Source: Candidatus Thorarchaeota archaeon
GTDB lineage: Archaea > Asgardarchaeota > Thorarchaeia > Thorarchaeales > Thorarchaeaceae
NCBI GenBank assembly: GCA_016841005.1
Contig: JAEORG010000179.1
Coordinates: 1 to 5,520, forward strand
Direction of reading: 5' to 3'
DNA length: 5,520 nucleotides
Below are positions 1 to 5,520 of this stretch, piece after piece (the first letter of the stretch is position 1; each line of letters opens with the position of its first letter). Both the position numbers and the translations under genes were made by a program. The notes beneath the pieces are model-generated. The model worked only from the letters and a program-made list of their open reading frames with translations, was not told where the DNA came from and searched no databases.

Positions 1-941
1 TCTCCTTTAGCTGCTCCACGTGACATTAACATATTTTCTTCATAGCGCCTTTCGTTAACATTATGACGAATCGCTAGGAAGGTAACTAAAATCAGTAAAA
101 AGATAACACTCGAAGCTCTCAGCATTTGACTTATTCTAAGCATCTGGACCCATGAGATGTAGGCATAGATTCCGGATGATAATCTGTTCTGAACATAGAA
201 GTCCGGCCATGTGACACCTGGTCGATAGTTGGGGTCTAATAGACGAATTGCCTCATCAATACCATTCAGATATTGTAGTGAGGCGATTGGATTGAAGGGG
301 GTAAGTGGGGATCTTTGAACATCAACAAGAACTTCTACCTGTTCATCATAATTTGAAACAACACTCTCTACAGTCACTGCGATGCTATCTGAACTCCAGA
401 AATAGGGTGATTCCGGTGTTTCAGCATGAGTGTAGAATCCAACAACAATCATGTTTCTTGAGTCATCATTCTGCTCTAGTGTTAGGTTATCATCAATTGC
501 AATACCATCATAGACATGTAATGAATTGATGACTGCAATCTCATTATTATTTAATGGGAACCTACCTGATTGAAGCTGAAGGTAGTTCGGAAATGTGTCA
601 AAGAACTCTTGATCAGGTGTAAGCAGTCTGCCCCACACATTGAATTCAATAGTTCCATTGTCATCAATCAATAGGTGTCCATACCCATTTCGCAAACCTG
701 CGGCTTTGGTCACTCCTCGTACATTTCGAATCTCATCAACGTACTGATCAATATTGTATCCTTCCACCGAGATAGCTACATCACCGACATCGATATTCTT
801 GTTCCATTCGTGAACAGAATATGAGTCGACATAGACAGTTATTCCAATAGCCATCGATGCGGCTAAGAGGAAGCAGAGTAATGTCACTGACTTCCTTCTG
901 AGACTCTGAAATGCTTCATACCCTGCAGGCGCTGCTGCCAT
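1..941 (-). CDS. FtsX/MacB-type ABC transporter permease, N-terminal part (runs off window start)
   Basis: The frame is open from an ATG at 941 to the window edge, giving 313 full codons and no stop. Residues about 18-37 are a first membrane helix, followed by a large extracytoplasmic domain (about 38-272) of MacB periplasmic-core type. A second helix (about 273-291) leads into an FtsX-type cytoplasmic coupling segment ending in SRGAAKG. The protein is a paralog of the permease at 1762-4515: by my count 22 of the first 50 residues are identical (shared LLC, YVDS, EWNK). Further anchors fall at the same residue numbers, namely TPF/NPF near 214-216, YLN at 224-226 and RGA at 308-310. The ATG lies 10 nt after the ATPase stop with a GAGGT ribosome site, so it is co-transcribed and probably translationally coupled. 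By comparison with its paralog, about 600 further residues should lie outside the window. It presumably pairs with the other permease; the substrate is unknown. Confidence 0.9.
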   Translation of the reverse strand, partial: MAAAPAGYEAFQSLRRKSVTLLCFLLAASMAIGITVYVDSYSVHEWNKNIDVGDVAISVEGYNIDQYVDEIRNVRGVTKAAGLRNGYGHLLIDDNGTIEFNVWGRLLTPDQEFFDTFPNYLQLQSGRFPLNNNEIAVINSLHVYDGIAIDDNLTLEQNDDSRNMIVVGFYTHAETPESPYFWSSDSIAVTVESVVSNYDEQVEVLVDVQRSPLTPFNPIASLQYLNGIDEAIRLLDPNYRPGVTWPDFYVQNRLSSGIYAYISWVQMLRISQMLRASSVIFLLILVTFLAIRHNVNERRYEENMLMSRGAAKG

Positions 942-948
942 TCATCTT

Positions 949-953
949 ACCTC
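949..953 (-). promoter_or_regulatory. Ribosome binding site of the second permease, overlapping the ATPase stop
   Basis: On the minus strand GAGGT lies 7 nt before the ATG at 941, and its first two bases are the last two of the ATPase TGA stop codon. This supports the 941 start over the ATG three codons' worth of bases earlier (945), whose frame ends after nine codons. It also suggests translational coupling between the ATPase and the permease. Confidence 0.7.
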
Positions 954-1668
954 ATTGCGGATTTTCTATTTGACCATCGCGCATACGGTAAACATGATCC
1001 ATTGCTTCTCCAACCTCTGGGTCGTGAGTTACCGTGATCAGTGTCCCACCCTCTCCTTTTGTGAGTGAGATCAATACATCTAGAATCTCTTGCCCTGTAT
1101 TATAATCGAGGTCTCCTGTTGGTTCGTCTGCAAGAACTATAATGCTGCTTGCAGAACCCTCTGGCTTAGCTAGAGCTCTGGCAATGGCAATTCGTTGCTG
1201 TTCGCCGCCACTCAACTCGTCTGGACGATGCTCTGCTCTCTCTGCCAGACCAACCAGTGATATCAAATGGTCAACTCGTTCTTTTCGTGTGTCCTCGTCG
1301 ACCCCTGCTATCAGCAATGGAAGTTCCACATTCTCATACGCTGTAAGTACAGGTAAGAGGTTAAAGAATTGGAAAACGTAGCTGATCTTGTCCCTACGTA
1401 CTGTAGTAAGTTCACTTTCAGACATATTTGTGATATCGAGGCTATCGAGTATCACTCGTCCTTCTGTAGGTCTATCTAGAGCTCCAATGAGATTCAACAA
1501 AGTTGTCTTCCCGGAACCCGAAGGTCCCATGATTCCGACAGCCTCTCCTCGTTTAATTTCAAGAGAGACTCCTCTCAACGCATGAACCTGTATCTCACCC
1601 ATTGTATATACTCTGGAGACTGACTGGAGGTCAATGATATTGTTATTACTCAGATCAACCCACTCCAA
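952..1668 (-). CDS. ABC transporter ATP-binding protein, MacB/LolD/YbbA family
   Basis: This 238-residue nucleotide-binding subunit should power the two flanking FtsX permeases from the cytoplasmic face. All catalytic motifs are present: A-loop Tyr21, Walker A GPSGSGKTT (48-56), Q-loop Gln100 in VFQFFNLLP, signature LSGGEQQR (152-159), Walker B IIVLADEPT (176-184, Glu182 catalytic), D-loop GDLD (185-188) and H-loop His215. The VFQFFNLLP and LSGGEQQR forms are typical of the MacB/LolD group, whose members are usually 220-240 residues long. Between the signature helix and Walker B the stretch KPEGSAS is about five residues longer than the usual NNPK. The start at 1668 is a TTG directly after an in-frame TAA. 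The next in-frame ATG (residue 23) would remove the first strand and the A-loop Tyr21, so TTG is preferred although its ribosome site is weak. The stop lies 10 nt before the second permease, so the two are one operon. The family assignment is firm; the cargo is unknown. Confidence 0.95.
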   Translation of the reverse strand: MEWVDLSNNNIIDLQSVSRVYTMGEIQVHALRGVSLEIKRGEAVGIMGPSGSGKTTLLNLIGALDRPTEGRVILDSLDITNMSESELTTVRRDKISYVFQFFNLLPVLTAYENVELPLLIAGVDEDTRKERVDHLISLVGLAERAEHRPDELSGGEQQRIAIARALAKPEGSASSIIVLADEPTGDLDYNTGQEILDVLISLTKGEGGTLITVTHDPEVGEAMDHVYRMRDGQIENPQ

Positions 1669-1692
1669 TTATTTTATCCGCGATGTCACTAT

Positions 1693-1710
1693 TTACTCCG
1701 CGAAGAGTAA
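1693..1710. repeat. Short dyad ahead of the ATPase gene (possible operator)
   Basis: TTACTC (1693-1698) and GAGTAA (1705-1710) form a perfect 6-bp inverted repeat around a 6-nt centre (CGCGAA). It lies between the candidate box A at 1708-1715, which it overlaps, and the TTG start at 1668, around the expected transcription start. A repressor site or a small RNA hairpin are both possible. The stem is AT-rich with no T-run after it, so a terminator is unlikely. A 6-bp dyad can occur by chance. Confidence 0.35.
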
Positions 1711-1715
1711 TAAAT
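1708..1715 (-). promoter_or_regulatory. Candidate archaeal TATA box for the ATPase-permease pair
   Basis: On the minus strand the sequence ATTTATTA lies in the 93-nt gap between the first permease and the ATPase. A start about 25 nt further on would fall near 1685, leaving a leader of about 18 nt before the TTG. This would let the ATPase and second permease be expressed apart from the first permease. There is no clear BRE, and AT-rich boxes are common, so support is weak. Confidence 0.3.
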
Positions 1716-1761
1716 GACTGCTTCCAAGTATCAAATATTGTACTAATTTTTAAATTCTTCA

Positions 1762-4515
1762 CTAATTTTCACTCCCAATGACTGGACCGCCTTTGGTCCA
1801 ATAGCTACTCAGAGCTTCTCTGAGTTCGATTTTCGTGCTTTGCCAAGGAATTATGATTGATTGTGCAATCATGCAAGTCAGATAAATCGAGATGATGAAT
1901 ATCAGAGTTCCCCAAGGAACTACTACGAACATAGGCACTGGAAAGACAAATGCCCAAGATGAATAGATACTGACTGATGCCAACAATGAGTTTACTATGA
2001 AAAGTGGAGAATACAATAACAGTAAACCTAGACTCATGATGATTAGGAAGATTAGTTCTGCGAACTGCGCTTTTGCAATTGTCATTCCATCTGCACCGAG
2101 AGATCTCAGAAGTGCAGCTTCTCGTTTTCGCTCTCGAAGGCTTTCAGTGGCATAAACAGTCATCACTCCAACAACAATGAAGACTGAAATTATGGTTAAC
2201 ATGCTATCAACTGCTCTGTCCATTTTGTAGAGGATGGCAGATGTGTACGAATCCAGTTCTTCTTCGACAGCCGCCCAATCAGCTCCATGGACAACTTCAT
2301 TTCCACCCTGAGCAAGTAAATTAGTCGCCAATTCAGTATCATTGCAAGTATCAGATGTTGCTACTGCAAGATAGCTATAGGTTTCGTCAATAAGATCTAT
2401 CTTCTCACTTGCATAGAGACTGTTTATCCAAATTAAACGCGAACCAACCTCATATCCTGATGATTCTGGAATGAATGTTGAATCAGGTACTAAGGGATGA
2501 GGAAGTGCGTCAACTATAGCCAGAATTGTGAAAGAAAAGAAGTCAATATCACTCGTTGATTTGAATGCCTTTATTGAATCCCCTACGGTGACTTGATATT
2601 CGTCGGCAATATCTTGTGTAAGAATTGCAGCTGTTGGATTCTCAGCCATTTGCAATAGTAAGTCTCCTAGGGCTGAATCATTCAGTCGATTACCAAGTGT
2701 ATCATATCCGACTTCTCGATATTCTTCAGGATGTAGTATCACAAAATCTACAAATCCTGAATATCCAGATGAAAGGAATAATTTCCTCAAAGATATCGTA
2801 GTTGTTGCAGTGACCTGTTCATATTCGGTTACATTCTCTATGAATTCATTCCATCTGCTTGATTGATCCCTCTCTAAATGAAATACCATATCTCCTCCAA
2901 TGGCAAATTTCACATTGTTTTCTCTAGTTTCTATCAATGATGTATCTGCAATTGCATTATTCCAAGAAAGTGTTATTGCCAAAACAATTACCATGATTAC
3001 TAGTCCCGCAGATCTTGAAGTTTGGCCTATCCTTCTTACACCAATTGAAGCTGGAATTTTCCCCATAAAATTACCTGCAATCCTTGAGAAGATGTCTGCT
3101 CCTTTTTGCAGTCCCTTTATGACAAGACTTGTTACTGAAAGATAGATTGGGATTGGGAGATATTGAAAGATGAGGGAATATATTTGGTTTTGTTGAATGA
3201 TAGAGATGGAAGAATTGAATGCAAACATTAGTGCCAACGCAATTACTAGAATCCCCAGATCCCACTGAATGAGTTTCAAGCCTCTGGATAGCTTCCCTAG
3301 TTTTCCTTTTCCTTCCTCAATATGCTTCTTGCCTGTGGACGCAAATTTTATACCAGCATAGGCGATGGTTGGCAATCCAAATGAAACTAGAATAATCATT
3401 ACTAAAGTTTCTTGACTTATCAAAATGGGGGCACCAGATAACATTGAGAGATTAAATTGTAAATATCCAGTAGAAATCATTGCTACTCGACTTGCAAGGA
3501 TTCCAAACATGATTCCAAGAACACAAGAGAGCGCCGCTAGACCTAAAATATCTCGAACTATCAATACCTCTATCCTTCGATCTGTAGCTCCTCTGGCTCT
3601 CAGATAACTTATCTCAAGTTTTCTGTCACTAAGATTATACCTTAGAGCAAGAACTACCACTAGCACTACTATGAGCACCACTCCTGCAGATCTTACAATC
3701 TGCTCACTCCTAGCAGTATTTCTCCATTCAATGTAGTTTCGAACTCCAGTCGATAGGTAATCATTAACTGCAAATCGAGAGTATGCAATTTCTTCGGGAT
3801 ATCCTGGATACAAACTTCTTATCCCATCACTTATAGTGTTCAAGTAGGTCAGTGCTCTGCCTGCATCGAATGGGTTGAGAGGAGTCTTGTCTATACCAAT
3901 ATAAGCTCGTGTTTTTGTTGTATTAGAATCCAATCGATTTTGAGCGACAACGGCAATACTGGAATAATAATAATAGCTATACAAATCCCCACTCGATTGT
4001 TGGTATATACCTACTATTCTCAGAAAATCTGGTTCAATAACCGAATTGAACGAATAATTCACATATGAACCAAGTCCAATATGAGCTTGTTCTGCCAAAG
4101 AGAGTGGGATTGAAATTTCCGATTCATCCTGTGGCCATCTTCCATTTACGAGAGTAAACGTTGTTGGGAATTTTTCTAGATAGTCTTCTGAAATTGTATA
4201 GACATTTCCTGTTATTTCAAATCCATAAAGCACATCTCTACGTGCAAGATATCCATGCGCTGAATCAAGACCTGACACATTCAACACACCTGGTATATCC
4301 TCGATTTCATCCAAGACATCTTCTATACCGTCTCCTGATACCATTATAGAAACTGGTCCAATTTCGATCTGCTTATTCCATTCATCTAGAGAAGCTGAAT
4401 CTACGTAGAGTGAGATACTGGAAACTAGTGTTGTGGCAAGAGTAAGGCAGAGTAAGGTCACAATAATCCTCTGCCGTATACTGTGCCCATTGAAATTCGT
4501 GGGAACTACTGCCAT
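1762..4515 (-). CDS. Two-domain FtsX/MacB-type ABC transporter permease (YbbP-like layout)
   Basis: This 917-residue membrane subunit of an ABC exporter has about ten helices, near residues 17-37, 273-291, 322-345, 368-390, 416-436, 445-467, 502-521, 771-790, 818-843 and 866-889. Two extracytoplasmic domains (about 38-272 and 522-770) each precede an FtsX core. Each core has a cytoplasmic coupling helix, with LRARGATDRR at 305-314 and LLRSLGAD at 802-809. This TM1-domain-3TM, middle helices, TM7-domain-3TM layout resembles YbbP of the MacB superfamily, and differs from the 4-TM MacB or LolC forms. The reading frame is open to an ATG at 4599, but the ATG at 4515 is chosen because the encoded start (MAVVP) aligns residue for residue with that of the paralog at 941 (MAAAP) and follows a candidate promoter. 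The gene ends in tandem stops TAG-TGA. It is followed after 93 nt by the ATPase it probably uses. Cargo is not evident; export or extraction of lipids, lipoproteins or small molecules are all possible. Confidence 0.92.
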   Translation of the reverse strand: MAVVPTNFNGHSIRQRIIVTLLCLTLATTLVSSISLYVDSASLDEWNKQIEIGPVSIMVSGDGIEDVLDEIEDIPGVLNVSGLDSAHGYLARRDVLYGFEITGNVYTISEDYLEKFPTTFTLVNGRWPQDESEISIPLSLAEQAHIGLGSYVNYSFNSVIEPDFLRIVGIYQQSSGDLYSYYYYSSIAVVAQNRLDSNTTKTRAYIGIDKTPLNPFDAGRALTYLNTISDGIRSLYPGYPEEIAYSRFAVNDYLSTGVRNYIEWRNTARSEQIVRSAGVVLIVVLVVVLALRYNLSDRKLEISYLRARGATDRRIEVLIVRDILGLAALSCVLGIMFGILASRVAMISTGYLQFNLSMLSGAPILISQETLVMIILVSFGLPTIAYAGIKFASTGKKHIEEGKGKLGKLSRGLKLIQWDLGILVIALALMFAFNSSISIIQQNQIYSLIFQYLPIPIYLSVTSLVIKGLQKGADIFSRIAGNFMGKIPASIGVRRIGQTSRSAGLVIMVIVLAITLSWNNAIADTSLIETRENNVKFAIGGDMVFHLERDQSSRWNEFIENVTEYEQVTATTTISLRKLFLSSGYSGFVDFVILHPEEYREVGYDTLGNRLNDSALGDLLLQMAENPTAAILTQDIADEYQVTVGDSIKAFKSTSDIDFFSFTILAIVDALPHPLVPDSTFIPESSGYEVGSRLIWINSLYASEKIDLIDETYSYLAVATSDTCNDTELATNLLAQGGNEVVHGADWAAVEEELDSYTSAILYKMDRAVDSMLTIISVFIVVGVMTVYATESLRERKREAALLRSLGADGMTIAKAQFAELIFLIIMSLGLLLLYSPLFIVNSLLASVSIYSSWAFVFPVPMFVVVPWGTLIFIISIYLTCMIAQSIIIPWQSTKIELREALSSYWTKGGPVIGSEN

Positions 4516-4565
4516 ATCACAGCTCACATCTCGTATCCAGTGAGAATTTTCCTGTACAAATGGTA

Positions 4566-4574
4566 TTGATAAAG
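4566..4574 (-). promoter_or_regulatory. Candidate TATA box for the minus-strand exporter operon
   Basis: On the minus strand CTTTATCAA lies about 55 nt before the ATG at 4515. Transcription would start near 4545 and leave a leader of about 30 nt. The bases just upstream (CTGTTTC) are not a good purine-rich BRE, so this is a moderate candidate. It also lies downstream of most of the alternative 4599-4515 coding extension, which argues against that longer start. Confidence 0.35.
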
Positions 4575-4614
4575 GAAACAGTTTCGACAATGATTTCAAG
4601 TGTGGAGAAGAAAG

Positions 4615-4623
4615 CTTTATTAG
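4615..4623 (+). promoter_or_regulatory. Candidate BRE/TATA promoter for the four-helix membrane protein
   Basis: CTTTATTAG is preceded by the purine-rich GAAGAAAG (4607-4614), a good match to an archaeal BRE plus box A. A start about 25 nt on would fall near 4645, just ahead of the GAGGTGA at 4651-4657 and the ATG at 4668. The fit of promoter, ribosome site and start codon is what supports the shorter version of this gene. Confidence 0.5.
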
Positions 4624-4650
4624 TTTACAATCATAGAATAGGAATCGACA

Positions 4651-4657
4651 GAGGTGA
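4651..4657 (+). promoter_or_regulatory. Strong Shine-Dalgarno site deciding the start at 4668
   Basis: GAGGTGA matches the complement of the archaeal 16S 3' end and lies 10 nt before the ATG at 4668. The earlier in-frame ATGs at 4560 and 4590 have poorer sites and lie before the candidate promoter. Confidence 0.7.
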
Positions 4658-4667
4658 CCTCATTTCT

Positions 4668-5309
4668 ATGTCTGATGAAATACTTGACCGAAAATATGAG
4701 TTCTTCAGCAGGCAAGGATTTGCAATTGGTGCTCTTCTAAGTGCCATAGCTTTGATAGCGCAATCCCTACTTTCTTTTCCCACTATCTGGCAAACTCGTC
4801 CCTTCGGGTATTTCATGTTGGTCTTATCTTCTGCATTAATGGTAGGCATTACATCTGGTGGAGTGCTTGTATTCCTCTATCCACCTGATCAAGATGTTAT
4901 TGGAATAGCTGGGATGGGTAGTGATGACTCTACACAGCATCTCTCACTAATACTTGTCATTCTCTCCCTTGCTGGTCCAATCTTCTTTGGTTTTCTCTTC
5001 TTCTACGAGGAATTTAGTGCAGATGTCTTCATCTTTATCTGGGTGTTGGTTAGCTTTGCAGCTCCTAGCTTAGGTTTGACAGCTGCAATGCTTGAAAGAT
5101 CAAAAGCGATTGCTGCTGACCTTCGTGTCTATTTCAAAACACATCAAAAACTGGATATGACAAGTCTTGAATGGCTCCATGGATTGGGACCTCGCACTGC
5201 TACATATAGAATGGGCATGCTGGAAAATGGAGCAAAAAGAGTCTCTGGGCTAAGAATCGTCGGTCATCAAATCATCAAAGAAAATGAAACACTATCTGTT
5301 AATCAATAG
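4668..5309 (+). CDS. Four-helix membrane protein with HhH-like C-terminal tail, unknown function
   Basis: I do not recognise the family of this 213-residue protein. After a short charged N-terminus (MSDEILDRKYEF) there are four likely membrane helices, near residues 17-36, 45-70, 92-113 and 119-142. A polar, probably cytoplasmic tail runs from 143 to 213. Within the tail, WLHGLGPRTA (169-178) followed by GAKRVSGL (188-195) resembles a helix-hairpin-helix motif, in which the Gly-hydrophobic-Gly turn is followed by Thr-Ala on the second helix. HhH motifs usually bind DNA backbone or act in protein contacts; this assignment is inferred from a short match. Starts at 4560 or 4590 would add up to 36 residues without hydrophobic character, but they cross the candidate promoter, and the ATG at 4668 has a strong ribosome site. 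The gene is transcribed away from the exporter operon across a shared promoter region and ends 5 nt from a convergent zinc-finger gene. Confidence 0.8.
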   Translation: MSDEILDRKYEFFSRQGFAIGALLSAIALIAQSLLSFPTIWQTRPFGYFMLVLSSALMVGITSGGVLVFLYPPDQDVIGIAGMGSDDSTQHLSLILVILSLAGPIFFGFLFFYEEFSADVFIFIWVLVSFAAPSLGLTAAMLERSKAIAADLRVYFKTHQKLDMTSLEWLHGLGPRTATYRMGMLENGAKRVSGLRIVGHQIIKENETLSVNQ

Positions 5310-5318
5310 TTAGATTAA
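5299..5318. repeat. Inverted repeat across the two convergent stop codons
   Basis: TTAATC (5299-5304) and GATTAA (5313-5318) are a perfect 6-bp inverted repeat with an 8-nt loop. The loop holds the TAG of the plus-strand gene, and the right arm holds the TAA of the minus-strand gene. It could aid termination in both directions. On the minus strand a T-rich stretch follows (about 5290-5276), the kind of signal archaea use for termination. The stem is AT-only except for one pair, so it is weak. Confidence 0.25.
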
Positions 5319-5520
5319 GAGTGCACACGGCGCATATGTGCCAACAAGCCTTCCTCAGTCCATGCAACCCAATTACATTTCAAACAGGAGAACGTCTGAC
5401 TTCCTGTTCCAAAGCGAGGTGGTGGCCGACTCTCTAATTCATAGATTGTACCACCATAACCACTTCTCTTCTTCGTAGTAATTTTGAATCTTTTCTTGAA
5501 ACAGTCGGCACAGATATGCA
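5315..5520 (-). CDS. Small zinc-finger protein, C-terminal part (runs off window end)
   Basis: The frame is open from the window edge to TAA at 5317-5315, giving the last 67 residues. Numbering from the first visible codon, a Cys-x2-Cys pair sits at 3-6 (CADC); its partner ligands would be upstream, outside the window. A basic linker follows (KKRFKITTKKRSG), then a Pro-rich stretch. Residues 43-66 read Phe-x-Cys45-x2-Cys48-x12-His61-x4-His66, with Leu58 in the core position. That is the spacing of a classical C2H2 finger, except that the usual aromatic at Cys48+4 is Ala, with Trp at +2 and +5. A role in nucleic-acid binding or protein contact is inferred from the finger and the basic linker only. 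The total length and the start are unknown. The gene converges on the four-helix membrane protein with 5 nt between stops. Confidence 0.8.
   Translation of the reverse strand, partial: HICADCFKKRFKITTKKRSGYGGTIYELESRPPPRFGTGSQTFSCLKCNWVAWTEEGLLAHMRRVHS

Noticed and set aside
305..529. Plus-strand 74-codon open frame with many His and Gln.
   Set aside because: It lies wholly opposite the second permease, whose minus-strand frame is open and clearly homologous to its paralog; the His/Gln bias is typical of an antisense shadow.
2900..3145. Plus-strand 81-codon open frame opposite the first permease, with some hydrophobic stretches.
   Set aside because: It is antisense to membrane-helix coding sequence, which explains the hydrophobicity; no ribosome site or independent support was seen.
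3963..3975. Short ATA/AAT trinucleotide run.
   Set aside because: It encodes a run of four Tyr in the first permease ectodomain and is too short to treat as a functional repeat.
4516..4599. N-terminal extension of the first permease from the ATG at 4599 (28 extra residues).
   Set aside because: The paralogous permease starts at the position equivalent to 4515, the extension has no counterpart there, and the candidate promoter for this gene lies inside it.
4560..4667. Upstream in-frame starts (4560, 4590) of the four-helix membrane protein.
   Set aside because: They cross the candidate BRE/TATA element, have weak ribosome sites, and the ATG at 4668 has a well-placed GAGGTGA.
4631..4849. Minus-strand 72-codon open frame at the divergent region.
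   Set aside because: It overlaps the four-helix protein gene in antisense and its peptide shows no recognisable domain.

Overview
The window looks archaeal. Three things suggest this: candidate BRE/TATA-type boxes sit about 25-30 nt ahead of the inferred transcript starts; Shine-Dalgarno sites are of the GAGGTGA/GAGGT type; and two-domain FtsX-family exporters lie next to a small C2H2-type zinc-finger gene. An Asgard-like archaeon such as Thorarchaeota would fit, but this is a guess from general character and not from any marker gene. No RNA gene, mobile element, CRISPR array or integration site was seen, and no gene-free stretch exceeds about 160 bases.

The first 4.5 kb is one minus-strand cluster for an ABC exporter of the MacB/LolCDE/YbbAP type. 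Read in transcription order it holds a complete 917-residue permease (4515-1762), a 93-nt gap with a possible internal promoter and a dyad, an ATPase with all nucleotide-binding motifs (1668-952), and 10 nt later a second permease (941 to beyond base 1), of which 313 residues are visible. The two permeases are paralogs that run in the same residue register from residue 1 to about 310. They probably form a heterodimeric membrane part served by the one ATPase. The substrate cannot be read from the sequence.

Bases 4516-4667 are a divergent promoter region with a TATA-like box for each direction. To its right, on the plus strand, is a 213-residue four-helix membrane protein (4668-5309) of unrecognised family. 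Its soluble C-terminal tail carries a helix-hairpin-helix-like motif. Its most likely start is well downstream of the longest possible one.

Five bases after its stop, and pointing towards it, is the 3' end of a small zinc-binding protein (5520-5315, minus strand) whose last residues form an almost canonical C2H2 finger. The two convergent stop codons lie within a short AT-rich inverted repeat.

The main points of interest are the collinear permease pair around a single ATPase, the possible HhH motif on a membrane protein transcribed divergently from the exporter, and the archaeal C2H2 finger. I see ordinary to moderately unusual genes here and no clear sign of a wholly new system.
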